Shown here piece after piece: positions 12,706 through 21,041 of a stretch of DNA of 64,000 nucleotides (positions within the stretch are counted from its first letter, which is position 1; each line of letters begins with the position of its first letter). The stretch is from Streptomyces olivochromogenes. GTDB lineage: Bacteria; Actinomycetota; Actinomycetes; Streptomycetales; Streptomycetaceae. The DNA lies in assembly GCF_021538895.1 (NCBI RefSeq), contig NZ_JADDRL010000005.1, positions 105,287 to 169,286 of the forward strand, written 5' to 3'. The notes beneath the pieces were generated by a model that saw only the letters and a program-made list of their open reading frames with translations, did no database searches and had not been told where the DNA came from. The position numbers and the translations under genes are program-made.

Positions 12706-14034
12706 TCAGGTGAGCGTCAGGGTGAGGACGCCGGAGTACGAGCCCGGAGGCGTGAACGCCGGTACGTCCAGCGACAGTCCGGCGTCCACGGTGAACTCAC
12801 CGCCGGTGAGCGTGGAGTCGGGGGTCGACGCCAGGGTCGCTCCCGAACCGCCCACCGCTCCCGCGGAACCGGCCTTGCAGGTGCTCGGGCTGCCCGCCTT
12901 GGTGACGCAGGCGGGGGTCCAGCTCAGCTTGCCGGCGTCGATCTTGGCGCCGGGGCCGGTGAAGTCGGTGACCTTGCCGGTCAGGGACCAGCCTGCGGGC
13001 CCGCCGCGGAAGTCCTTGACCGTCACCGTCTTCAGGGTGCCCGTGGAGGCGCCGCCCTTGCCGAAGTCGACCGCCGACAGCGCGACGGCGTCCCCGGCCT
13101 GGGACATGGACAGCGTCCCCGCCTTGACGGTGGTGGTCAGCTTCTGACTGCCGTCGGGCACGGGCGTGGTGTCGTTCACGACGTAGGCGGCCGGGCCGGC
13201 CCCCTTGTCCGGGTTCCATGAGCCGCCCTCGTACGCCACGATCCCGGTCGTCGTCTTGTCGTTGACGGTGATCGTGCCGCTGAAGGAGCCCTGGGCGTTC
13301 GCGGTCGCGGTCGCCTTGTCCGCCGTCAGGGTGTCACCGGAGCGGCCGGCCAGGGTGACCGTGGCGCCCGGCGTGAAGTTGCTGCCGCTGACGGTGACGC
13401 CGGCACCGGGGTTCCCGGAGGCCGAACTCAGCGAGATGGCCCGGGTGTTGGTGGGCGTGCCGGAGGTCGCCGTGACGGTCTCCGACACCGGGGCGGGCGG
13501 TGTGATGACCGTGCAGGGGGTGTCCAGCTCCAGGATGTAGCTGGTGTGGATGTTGTAGTCGCCGGGCGAGAGGGTGATCGCGCCGGGCGTGGTGACGGTG
13601 AACGTCCCGGTCATGGAGAAGGACGGGAAGGTGCCCTTGCCCGGCACCGGGGTGTTCTTCTTCGGACCGGCGACCGTGACGGAACCGGTCTGCGCCCCGC
13701 CGAGGGTGACCTTGCCGGTCGGGGTCATGATGTCGGCCGGCAGGGCGATGTCGGTGGGGTTGCTGGCGGCGGGCGTGACCACCGTGTAGGTCACGGTGAC
13801 GGTGTCGCCGACCTTGGGGCTGGTGTTGTCCACCGAGACGCTCGCGGTGGTGGTGCCGTCGATCGGCGGAATGCCCGCGACGGCCGGCGGAATGCAATGC
13901 GTGCCGAAGTCCACGTTCGTGCCCGCGGCGCCGGCCGGGCAGGCCAACGCGCCGCCCGCGGTGACCGCGAGCGCGGTCGCGCCGAGCAGTGCTGCCCAGC
14001 GCCACCGACGGTCTCTTCGGGGTGTCTCACCCAT
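12706..14034 (-). CDS. Secreted WxL-like surface protein with Ig-like repeats
   Basis: A 442-residue secreted protein. A signal peptide covers residues about 1-37, with cleavage near 'AGAAG'. Beta-rich domains rich in Thr, Gly and Ser follow, including an IPT/TIG-like unit ('NPGAGVTVSGSNFTPGATVTL') around residue 200. The C-terminal 190 residues hold 'GGPAGWSLTGKVTDFTG' (WSL near residue 345) and end in 'PPGSYSGVLTLTLT', which fits the WxL cell-wall-binding domain. There is no sortase motif. The ATG at 14034 has AGGAGG at ideal spacing. It sits between a small exported protein and the DUF916-like membrane protein, the partnership known from Gram-positive WxL clusters. Confidence 0.75.
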   Translation of the reverse strand: MGETPRRDRRWRWAALLGATALAVTAGGALACPAGAAGTNVDFGTHCIPPAVAGIPPIDGTTTASVSVDNTSPKVGDTVTVTYTVVTPAASNPTDIALPADIMTPTGKVTLGGAQTGSVTVAGPKKNTPVPGKGTFPSFSMTGTFTVTTPGAITLSPGDYNIHTSYILELDTPCTVITPPAPVSETVTATSGTPTNTRAISLSSASGNPGAGVTVSGSNFTPGATVTLAGRSGDTLTADKATATANAQGSFSGTITVNDKTTTGIVAYEGGSWNPDKGAGPAAYVVNDTTPVPDGSQKLTTTVKAGTLSMSQAGDAVALSAVDFGKGGASTGTLKTVTVKDFRGGPAGWSLTGKVTDFTGPGAKIDAGKLSWTPACVTKAGSPSTCKAGSAGAVGGSGATLASTPDSTLTGGEFTVDAGLSLDVPAFTPPGSYSGVLTLTLT

Positions 14035-14123
14035 GGGCCCCCTCCTGAGGGATGTGGGCGCAGCGGCTCGGCTGCGCCGACAGGGGGCCATTGATGTGCA
14101 GGTCCCGTGAGAAGTCAATGGAG

Positions 14124-14163
14124 ATGCCGCAGAAAGCTGACGGTTCATCAGTTTCTGCGGCAT
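14124..14163 (-). terminator. Terminator after the small exported protein gene
   Basis: ATGCCGCAGAAA (14124-14135) pairs with TTTCTGCGGCAT (14152-14163), and the stem continues inward through CTGA with one bulged base. It lies 14 bp beyond the stop codon of the gene at 14178-14654. It separates that gene from the WxL-like gene, so the two may be transcribed partly independently. Confidence 0.65.
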
Positions 14164-14177
14164 CCGGAACGGATCGC

Positions 14178-14654
14178 TCAGTCGAAGACGAACGGACCCG
14201 GCGACTGGTTCGCCGTGGCCGTGCAGGTGATCGTGATGCCGAAGACGGTCATCTGCAGCGAACCGCCGTGCGCCTCCAGGCTGTCACCGGAGGCCACGGT
14301 GCCGCTGAGCGGGCCGACGCTGACGGGGCTCCCGGCCGCCATGGCCGGGTTCTTCTTCCCGCTGAAGACGGTGGTGCCGCCGCTCGCCTTCACCAGGGTG
14401 AGCTTGGACGTGATCGAGTCGGCCGACACGGCGAGCGGTGCGGTGACCGCGCTGGACGTGAGGGTGATGGTGGCCGAGGTGCCGCTCTGGGTGGCGGTGA
14501 GCGTGGCCGCACCGCCGCCGAAGACACCGCAGTCCGCGGTGATGGTCGCCGACTGGGGGGTGACGGCGACCGCGGTGGGTGCGAACGCGAGGCCGGTGAC
14601 CGCGAGGGCCCCGACCGTCACTGCCGCACCGGTTCCTAAGCGCTTGCCTCTCAT
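14178..14654 (-). CDS. Small exported beta-rich protein
   Basis: A 158-residue protein with a clear signal peptide (residues about 1-30, 'GAAVTVGALAVTGLAFAPTAVA'). The mature part is Thr/Ser/Ala-rich and predicted to be all beta, with two Cys residues in 'TADCGVFGG' and 'TITCTATAN' that could form one disulfide. No known catalytic motif is visible. The ATG at 14654 has AGGGAG upstream; an in-frame ATG at 14690 lacks a ribosome binding site. It is the first of three same-strand exported-protein genes and is probably a structural or surface partner of the WxL-like protein. Confidence 0.7.
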   Translation of the reverse strand: MRGKRLGTGAAVTVGALAVTGLAFAPTAVAVTPQSATITADCGVFGGGAATLTATQSGTSATITLTSSAVTAPLAVSADSITSKLTLVKASGGTTVFSGKKNPAMAAGSPVSVGPLSGTVASGDSLEAHGGSLQMTVFGITITCTATANQSPGPFVFD

Positions 14655-14861
14655 GGGGAATCCGGCTCCCTTCCCGTGCGGGAATGCCATGTGGGGATGG
14701 ACGGGACGCCTGTCTCAGGTGGGTGCGGGCACACTGAGAGGCTCGGACCTGACGGTCCGTCGGAACTTACGCTCCCATTGATGCGCGAGAGGCAAGCGAC
14801 GGCAAGGATGAATTCCGGACTACTCCGGTCCGGCGTCGGACGGCCCGCTCCGGTACGGGAG

Positions 14862-15215
14862 TCAGCCGGCCTGGACCGTGGTCCTCACCGTGCCGTCCGG
14901 CCCCGCCACCAGCACCGGCGTCCCGGCACCGCCGAGGTCCCGGACGGCGGCCAGGTCCGTCGCGGAAGCGGCCTCCGCTTCCGTGACGAGGGCCGCCGCC
15001 TCCAGCGACTTCGCCCCGGACGCCACCGCCATCGCCACCGCCGTCTGCAGGGCGGAGAGCTTCAGGGAGTCGAGGGCGACGGTCCCAGCGACATACGTCC
15101 GGCCGGTCTCGTCCCGTACGGCCGCGCCCTCGGGCACGGCGTTGCGGGCCCGGGCCGAACGGGCCAGGGTGACGATCTTGCGGTCCTCGGGGTCAAGCGC
15201 GTTGCTGTCGGTCAT
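14862..15215 (-). CDS. Cytidine deaminase-like protein lacking zinc ligands
   Basis: A 117-residue protein with the length and order of strands of small cytidine deaminases: 'ARSARARNAVPEGAAVRDE' at the start and 'SALQTAVAMAVASGAK' where the family has the catalytic (C/H)AE motif. The residue that should be the zinc ligand and the catalytic Glu are missing, and the downstream PCxxC zinc motif is absent. It is probably not a deaminase. In streptomycetes this gene normally sits between the CNNM/CBS gene and era, which implies conservation for another role, perhaps linked to ribosome or membrane functions of its neighbours. Confidence 0.75.
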   Translation of the reverse strand: MTDSNALDPEDRKIVTLARSARARNAVPEGAAVRDETGRTYVAGTVALDSLKLSALQTAVAMAVASGAKSLEAAALVTEAEAASATDLAAVRDLGGAGTPVLVAGPDGTVRTTVQAG

Positions 15216-15243
15216 GAGGCGAGCATACGAAGGCGGGCGCCGC

Positions 15244-16134
15244 TCACCCCGCCACGGGGTACAACGCCCCGCGCCTGCCCTCCGGAGAGGCCAGCCACTC
15301 CAGCTTCGCGGCGGTGTTCGCCTCGTCCAGCGGGGTGTGCAGCACGATCGCCAGGTCGGGCCGGGCCGGCACCTTCATCAGCGTCGACTCGACGACCAGC
15401 AGCCCGACCACGGGATGGTCGAGCTCCTTGCGGATCTGGCCCGCGTCCTCGATGTCCCGCTGCTCCCACAGCGCGCCGAACTCCTCGCTGGCGTCCCGCA
15501 CTTCGGCGAGCACCGCCTGGAACCCCTCGTCGTCGGGGCGCGCGGCACAGGCCGCCCGGAACTGCGCCACGACCGTCCGGGCGTTGCCCTCCCAGCTCTT
15601 GCTGCGGGACCGGTACAACGGGTCGGTGAAGAAGTCGACCAGGCAGTTCTGCGTGATGTCGGGCCGCATGCCGAGCACCATCGCCGCGGCGTCGTTGTAC
15701 ATCACGCAGTTGTAGTACAGGTCCATGATGTGCGCCGGATACGGCATCCAGGTGTCGATCACCCGCCGCAGCCCGTCGCACATGTCCCGCTTCTCCGCGG
15801 CGACTTCGGGCGCCGGCGGGTTCAGCCCGGCCAGCGCGTACAGGTGCCGGCGCTCGGCGTCGCTGAGCCGCAGCACGCGCGCGACGGCGTCCAGGACCTG
15901 CGGGGAGACGGAGATGTCCCGCCCCTGCTCCAGCCACTGGTACCAGGAGGCGCCCACCCCGGCGAGCACGGCGACCTCCTCGCGGCGCAGTCCGGGCGTG
16001 CGCCGCCGGACGCCGCCGACCGGCAGCCCCGCCTCGGCCGGGCTCACCCGGGCCCGCCGGCTCATCAGGAACTCCCGCAGCTCGCGCCGCCGATGACTCT
16101 TCAGCGCGGCGCTCTTGAACGCGTCCTCGGGCAC
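15244..16134 (-). CDS. XRE-family regulator with MmyB-like ligand domain
   Basis: A 296-residue transcription regulator. The N-terminal helix-turn-helix (residues about 10-85) includes 'RTPGLRREEVAVLAGVGASWYQWLEQGR', read here as two adjoining parts: 'RTPGLRREEVAVLAG' and 'SWYQWLEQGR'. The C-terminal 200 residues form a MmyB-type (PAS-like) ligand-binding domain. The GTG at 16134 has GAGGGG 8 bases upstream; the frame is open further but lacks a better site. It is divergent from an MFS exporter gene 90 bp away, with a 17-bp palindrome between them, the usual arrangement for a local repressor. Confidence 0.85.
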   Translation of the reverse strand: MPEDAFKSAALKSHRRRELREFLMSRRARVSPAEAGLPVGGVRRRTPGLRREEVAVLAGVGASWYQWLEQGRDISVSPQVLDAVARVLRLSDAERRHLYALAGLNPPAPEVAAEKRDMCDGLRRVIDTWMPYPAHIMDLYYNCVMYNDAAAMVLGMRPDITQNCLVDFFTDPLYRSRSKSWEGNARTVVAQFRAACAARPDDEGFQAVLAEVRDASEEFGALWEQRDIEDAGQIRKELDHPVVGLLVVESTLMKVPARPDLAIVLHTPLDEANTAAKLEWLASPEGRRGALYPVAG

Positions 16135-16157
16135 GTACGGATCCCCCTCGTACTGTC

Positions 16158-16174
16158 TGGTGGTGCCACCACCA
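16158..16174. promoter_or_regulatory. 17-bp palindromic operator candidate
   Basis: TGGTGGTG (16158-16165), one central C, then CACCACCA (16167-16174) form a perfect inverted repeat. It lies in the 90-bp divergent region between the XRE regulator and the MFS gene, 24 bp upstream of the regulator start and 51 bp upstream of the MFS start. This position could allow one site to control both promoters. Confidence 0.55.
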
Positions 16175-16224
16175 CCATAAGTTCCGACTCCCCACGATTG
16201 TTCCGGCGGCCACAAGCTCGTGGC

Positions 16225-17679
16225 ATGGCGATCGACACCACCTCCTCACCCACAACTCCCCATCGAGACCTGCGCGAACCGCTCGACACCCCCCGGCTGT
16301 CGACGCGCGACCGGCTCGTCCTCTTCGTCCTGTGCGCGGCCCAGTTCATGGTCGCCCTGGACTTCTCCGTCCTGAACGTGGCCCTGCCCGACCTCGGCGC
16401 GGACCTCGGCATGAGCCGGTCCGCCCTCCAGTGGGCGGTCACCTCCTTCGCGCTCCCCTCGGGCGGCTTCCTGCTCCTGTTCGGCCGCGTCGGCGACCTG
16501 TACGGCCGCCGGCGGCTGTTCCTGTCCGGGCTGGCCCTGTTCGGCGCGGCCTCGCTGCTCGCCACGTTCGCCTGGGACCCGGCGTCCTTCCTGGCCGGAC
16601 GGGCGTTGCAGGGCCTGGGCGCGGCGGCGATCGTGCCGACGGGCATGTCGCTGCTCACCACGACCTTCCCGGAGGGACCGGCCCGTGACCGCGCCCTGGG
16701 CGTCTCGGGCACGGTGCTGTCGCTGGGCTTCACGGTCGGCATGGTCGCGGGCGGTCTGCTCACCGACAACCTGGGCTGGCGCTCCACGATGGGGCTGCTG
16801 ACCGTGTGCGCGCTGGTCGTGCTCCCGCTGGCGCCGGGGCTGCTGCCCGAGTCGCGCACCCCGGAGCGTCCGCGGCTGGACGTGCCCGGCGCGGTCACCG
16901 TCACCGGCGGTCTGCTGTCGCTGATCTACGCCCTGTCGACCGCCGCCGAGCAGGGCTTCGGCCGCGCGGACGTGCCGGCCGCGCTGGTCGTGGGCGTCCT
17001 GCTGCTCGCCGCCTTCGTCGCCGTCGAGTCCCGCTCGCCGTCCCCGCTGGTCTCGCTCCCGATGCTGCGCCGCCGCACGGTGGCCTGGGGCAACCTGGGC
17101 GGTCTGGTCACCTTCTCGATGATGTCGACGGTGGTCTTCGTCCTGACCCTGTACCTCCAGGAGACCCTCGGCCTGTCGGCCTTCCGGACGGGCCTGGTCT
17201 TCGGTGTGCAGGGCGCGCTGTCGGCGGTCGCGGGCCTCTGGGCCCCCAAGGTCATCGGCCGCTTCGGCGCCCGCCGCACGCTGGTCGGCTCGCTGGCCGG
17301 TCAGGGCGTCCTGGTCGCCGCGCTGCTCGGCCTGAACGCGCACCCCTGGTCGGTGTGGCTCGCCACGGCCGCCGTCTCGCTGGCCAGCATGTGCCACCTG
17401 GGCGCGATCATCTCGTACGGCCTGACGGTCACCTCCGGCGTCCCGGACGAGGAGCAGGGTCTGGCGACCGGTCTGGTCACCTCGACGCAGCAGGTCGGCA
17501 TCACGGTCGGCATCCCGCTGCTCGGCGTCCTCGCCACCACCTCCGGCGACCTGCTGTCCGGCGTGCACGTCGTGCTGGCCCTGGACGCGGCGATCGTGCT
17601 GGCCGCGGCGGTGTTCGTCGGGCTCGGGCTGCGCTCCCGGTCAGGGGCGGTCGAGGCGGAGCCGGTCGGCGCGCGGTAG
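16225..17679 (+). CDS. MFS drug exporter, DHA2-like (14 TMS)
   Basis: A 484-residue membrane protein with 14 predicted helices. Signatures of the DHA2 multidrug exporter family are 'FMVALDFSVLNVALPDL' in helix 1 (motif D1), 'GRVGDLYGRRR' (motif A) and 'LGFTVGMVAGGLL' (motif C, antiporter type). The ATG at 16225 gives the standard family N-terminus; the frame is open far upstream without meaning. It is divergent from the XRE regulator, which probably controls it. The last 39 bp overlap the convergent MmcQ/YjbR gene. Confidence 0.88.
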   Translation: MAIDTTSSPTTPHRDLREPLDTPRLSTRDRLVLFVLCAAQFMVALDFSVLNVALPDLGADLGMSRSALQWAVTSFALPSGGFLLLFGRVGDLYGRRRLFLSGLALFGAASLLATFAWDPASFLAGRALQGLGAAAIVPTGMSLLTTTFPEGPARDRALGVSGTVLSLGFTVGMVAGGLLTDNLGWRSTMGLLTVCALVVLPLAPGLLPESRTPERPRLDVPGAVTVTGGLLSLIYALSTAAEQGFGRADVPAALVVGVLLLAAFVAVESRSPSPLVSLPMLRRRTVAWGNLGGLVTFSMMSTVVFVLTLYLQETLGLSAFRTGLVFGVQGALSAVAGLWAPKVIGRFGARRTLVGSLAGQGVLVAALLGLNAHPWSVWLATAAVSLASMCHLGAIISYGLTVTSGVPDEEQGLATGLVTSTQQVGITVGIPLLGVLATTSGDLLSGVHVVLALDAAIVLAAAVFVGLGLRSRSGAVEAEPVGAR

Positions 17680-18000
17680 CCCGGCGACGACCAGGTCGTA
17701 CGAGTCCTCGATGAGCTCCCGGACCAGGCGGTCCGGGAGTTCGCCGTCGACCGTGACGGTGTTCCAGTGCCGCTTGTTCATGTGGTAGCCGGGGACGATC
17801 AGACCCTCGTACTCGGTGCGCAGCCGGATCGCGTCCTCCGGGTCGCACTTGAGGTTCACCGTCAGCGGGCGGGCGTCCAGGGTGGTCAGGGCGAAGAGCT
17901 TGCCCAGCACCTTGAAGACGGACGTCTCGGGGCGGAACGGGAAGTCCTCCACCACCGCGTTGAAGGACAGGCAGCAGGAACGCAGTTGCTCCGGGGTCAC
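17641..18000 (-). CDS. MmcQ/YjbR family protein
   Basis: A 119-residue protein of the MmcQ/YjbR fold, a small alpha/beta double-wing domain with suspected DNA or ligand binding. Marks are 'FPFRPETSVFKVLGKLFAL' near residues 20-38, 'VNLKCDPEDAIRLR' around 50 and the terminal 'SYDLVVAGLPRADR'. The GTG start overlaps the CNNM/CBS gene stop (GTGA), so it is translationally coupled to that operon. No catalytic residues are known for the family. Confidence 0.88.
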   Translation of the reverse strand: MTPEQLRSCCLSFNAVVEDFPFRPETSVFKVLGKLFALTTLDARPLTVNLKCDPEDAIRLRTEYEGLIVPGYHMNKRHWNTVTVDGELPDRLVRELIEDSYDLVVAGLPRADRLRLDRP

Positions 18001-19301
18001 CGCGGATCCGCCTCCTCGGCGGACTCCACCGGGCCCACCGGCTCCACCAGCACGGTCACGATCTTGTTCCGGCGGCCGGCGGCGGCCTCCGCCGTCAGCC
18101 GCAGCCTGCGACCGTCGGGCAGCTCGACCTCGGCGGAGGCGCCGGCGATGGGCACGCGGCCCAGTGCCTTGGCGAGCAGTCCGCCGACGGTCTCCACGTC
18201 CTCGTCGTCGTACTCCTCCAGGCCGTACAGCTCGCCGAGGTCGGTGATGTCGAGGCGGGCGGTGACCCGGTAGCAGTCGTCGCCGAGCTCCTCGACGGGC
18301 GGGAGTTCGCGGTCGTACTCGTCGGTGATCTCGCCGACGATCTCTTCCAGGATGTCCTCGATGGTGACGATGCCGGCGGTGCCGCCGTACTCGTCGATCA
18401 CGACGGCGACGTGGTTGCGTTCCTTCTGCATCTCGCGCAGCAGATCGCCGGCGTTCTTGGTGTCGGGCACGAAGAAGGCGGGCCGCATGGCCGTGGACAC
18501 CAGGTCGTTCTCGGCGTCGCGGCTGATGTGGGTCTTGCGGACCAGGTCCTTCAGATACACGATCCCGACGATGTCGTCCTCGCTCTCGCCGGTGACCGGG
18601 ATGCGCGAGAAGCCGGAGCGCAGGGCGAGGGTGAGGGCCTGGCGGATGGTCTTGTACCGCTCGATGACGACCAGGTCGGTGCGCGGGACCATGACCTCAC
18701 GCACCAGGGTGTCGCCGAGCTCGAAGACCGAGTGCACCATGCGGCGCTCCTCGTCCTCGATCAGCGACTCCTTCTCGGCCAGGTCGACCAGTGCGCGCAG
18801 CTCCGCCTCGGAGGCGAAGGGGCCGCGGCGGAAGCCCTTGCCCGGGGTGAGCGCGTTGCCGATGAGGATCAGCAGCGACGGGATCGGGCCCATGATCCGG
18901 GCCAGCGGCAGCAGCACGTAGGCGGCGGCCGTCGCCGTGTTCAGCGGGTGCTGGCGGCCGATGGTGCGCGGGGAGACGCCGACGGCGACGTACGACACGA
19001 GGACCATGACGCCGATCGCGGCGAGCAGGGCCTGCCAGGTCACGGCGATCTCCTGGAGGCAGGCGTAGGTCACCAGCGCCGCGGCCGCCATCTCGCAGGT
19101 GACGCGGACCAGCAGCGCCACGTTGAGATAGCGGGTCGGGTCGCCGGCGACCTGGGCGAGCCGGGCGCTGCCGCGCCGCCCGGACTTCACCGCCTCCTCG
19201 GCGCGGAAGCTGGAGACGCGCGCGATGCCGGCCTCCGCGCAGGCGGCCAGCCAGGCGACGACGACCAGCGCGATCGCGCCGAGGACGATCTGCGGACTCA
19301 T
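17997..19301 (-). CDS. CNNM/CorC-type CBS-domain membrane protein
   Basis: A 434-residue protein often annotated as hemolysin-related. It has an N-terminal CNNM membrane domain (residues about 1-150, three or four helices), then paired CBS domains (about 205-330, with 'GFSRIPVTGES' and 'VVIDEYGGTAGIVT') and a C-terminal CorC/HlyC domain. Homologues act in magnesium or cobalt transport. It lies 9 bp after ybeY, and its position near phoH, ybeY and era is conserved among bacteria. It is probably cotranscribed with both. Confidence 0.92.
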   Translation of the reverse strand: MSPQIVLGAIALVVVAWLAACAEAGIARVSSFRAEEAVKSGRRGSARLAQVAGDPTRYLNVALLVRVTCEMAAAALVTYACLQEIAVTWQALLAAIGVMVLVSYVAVGVSPRTIGRQHPLNTATAAAYVLLPLARIMGPIPSLLILIGNALTPGKGFRRGPFASEAELRALVDLAEKESLIEDEERRMVHSVFELGDTLVREVMVPRTDLVVIERYKTIRQALTLALRSGFSRIPVTGESEDDIVGIVYLKDLVRKTHISRDAENDLVSTAMRPAFFVPDTKNAGDLLREMQKERNHVAVVIDEYGGTAGIVTIEDILEEIVGEITDEYDRELPPVEELGDDCYRVTARLDITDLGELYGLEEYDDEDVETVGGLLAKALGRVPIAGASAEVELPDGRRLRLTAEAAAGRRNKIVTVLVEPVGPVESAEEADPR

Positions 19302-19310
19302 ACGACCCGC

Positions 19311-19808
19311 TTACGAGACCGTGGGCGCCGGGGAGGGGCCGGTCAGGCCCTTCTCCGCACGCCAGCCGTCCACGATGGCCGCCTGGAGGCCGAACATCTC
19401 GGCCTTCTCGTCCGGCTCCTCGTGGTCGTAGCCGAGCAGGTGCAGCACGCCATGGACGGTGAGCAGGTGGAGCTCCTCGTCCATGGAGTGCTGCGTGGGT
19501 GCCTCGGCGCCCTGCTTGGCGGCGACCTCCGGGCAGAGCACGATGTCGCCGAGGAGGCCCTGCGGGGGCTCCTCCTCGTCCTTGGACGGCGGCCGCAGCT
19601 CGTCCATCGGGAAGGACATGACATCGGTCGGGCCGGGCAGGTCCATCCACTGGATGTGCAACTGCTCCATGGCGTCGGCGTCCACGACGATCACCGAGAG
19701 CTCGGAGAGCGGGTGGATGCGCATCCGCGCGAGCGCGTAGCGGGCGATGTCGAGGATCGCCTGCTCATCGACCTCGGTTCCGGACTCGTTGTTGACGTCG
19801 ATCGACAT
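19311..19808 (-). CDS. ybeY: Endoribonuclease YbeY
   Basis: A 165-residue zinc-dependent RNase involved in 16S rRNA 3' end maturation and ribosome quality control. The metal motif H-G-x-L-H-L-x-G-x-D-H is intact, with His119, His123 and His129. The conserved '[11 protein letters not shown]' loop (residues 60-70) is also present. The gene follows phoH by 15 bp and precedes the CNNM gene by 9 bp, the standard operon. Confidence 0.96.
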   Translation of the reverse strand: MSIDVNNESGTEVDEQAILDIARYALARMRIHPLSELSVIVVDADAMEQLHIQWMDLPGPTDVMSFPMDELRPPSKDEEEPPQGLLGDIVLCPEVAAKQGAEAPTQHSMDEELHLLTVHGVLHLLGYDHEEPDEKAEMFGLQAAIVDGWRAEKGLTGPSPAPTVS

Positions 19809-19823
19809 GGTGCTGCCGTGTCT

Positions 19824-20891
19824 CTACTTCCCCTTGTGCCCGGACCTGCCCCGGCCGCCCTTGTGGGTGCCGTTCTCGGTGCCGTGCTTGCTGTCGTACA
19901 ACTCGTACGCGTCGACGATACGGCCCACCAGCTTGTGCCGTACGACATCGTGGGAGGACAGCCGGGAGAAGTGGACGTCCTCCAGGCCCTCCAGGATGTC
20001 CTGCACCTGCCGCAGACCGCTCTTGGTGCCGTTCGGCAGGTCGACCTGCGTCACGTCACCGGTGATCACGATCTTCGAGTCGAAGCCGAGACGGGTGAGG
20101 AACATCTTCATCTGCTCGGGGCTCGTGTTCTGGGCCTCGTCCAGGATGATGAAGGCGTCGTTGAGGGTGCGTCCGCGCATGTAGGCGAGCGGCGCGACCT
20201 CGATCGTCCCGGCCGCCATCAGACGCGGGATCGAGTCCGGGTCGAGCATGTCGTGCAGCGCGTCGTACAGCGGGCGCAGGTAGGGGTCGATCTTCTCGTA
20301 GAGCGTGCCGGGCAGGAAGCCCAGCCGCTCGCCGGCCTCGACCGCGGGGCGGGTCAGGATGATGCGGTTGACCTGCTTGGACTGCAGGGCCTGCACCGCC
20401 TTGGCCATGGCGAGGTAGGTCTTGCCGGTACCGGCGGGGCCGATGCCGAAGACGATCGTGTGCTTGTCGATCGCGTCGACGTACCGCTTCTGGTTGAGCG
20501 TCTTGGGGCGGATCGTGCGGCCGCGCGAGGACAGGATGTTCTGCGTCAGGACCTCGGCCGGGGTCTCCGCCGGGCCCTCCCCGTTCTCGCTCGCCCGCAG
20601 CATCGCGATCGAGCGTTCCACTGCGTCCTCCGTCATCGGCTGCCCGGTGCGGAGCACCAGCATCATCTCGTCGAACAGGCGCTGGATGAGGGCGACTTCA
20701 CCGGCATCGCCGACCGCGCTGATCTCATTGCCCCGGACATGTATGTCGGCCCCGGGGAAGGCCTTCTCGATCACGCGCAGGAGGGAGTCGCCGGATCCCA
20801 GCACGGTGACCATCGGATGCTGGGCGGGGACCGTGAACTGTGCTCTCGCCTGCCCCTGCGCGGGGGTCTGAGCTGTGGGTGTCTGAGTCAT
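19824..20891 (-). CDS. phoH: PhoH family ATPase
   Basis: A 355-residue cytoplasmic ATPase. Walker A is '[11 protein letters not shown]' at about residues 148-158, followed by the family's '[15 protein letters not shown]'. Walker B is '[19 protein letters not shown]' near 250 and sensor-like 'KIVITGD' follows. An N-terminal KH-like region (about 30-100) precedes the ATPase core. It is thought to act in RNA metabolism together with YbeY. It is the first gene of the operon; about 150 bp upstream hold no other gene and probably the promoter. Confidence 0.94.
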   Translation of the reverse strand: MTQTPTAQTPAQGQARAQFTVPAQHPMVTVLGSGDSLLRVIEKAFPGADIHVRGNEISAVGDAGEVALIQRLFDEMMLVLRTGQPMTEDAVERSIAMLRASENGEGPAETPAEVLTQNILSSRGRTIRPKTLNQKRYVDAIDKHTIVFGIGPAGTGKTYLAMAKAVQALQSKQVNRIILTRPAVEAGERLGFLPGTLYEKIDPYLRPLYDALHDMLDPDSIPRLMAAGTIEVAPLAYMRGRTLNDAFIILDEAQNTSPEQMKMFLTRLGFDSKIVITGDVTQVDLPNGTKSGLRQVQDILEGLEDVHFSRLSSHDVVRHKLVGRIVDAYELYDSKHGTENGTHKGGRGRSGHKGK

Positions 20892-21041
20892 GGGCCGGCG
20901 CTTAAGGCCTGCGGTTCCTCCTCGTCACGGCCGCGTAGCTGAGGGCGGCCTCGCGATTCCAAGGGTACGACGGGGGACTGACAACGCCGTAGGCCTTTTC
21001 CATGCCCTGGAACAGACCCGTGACGAGCCTCGGACCGGCCC

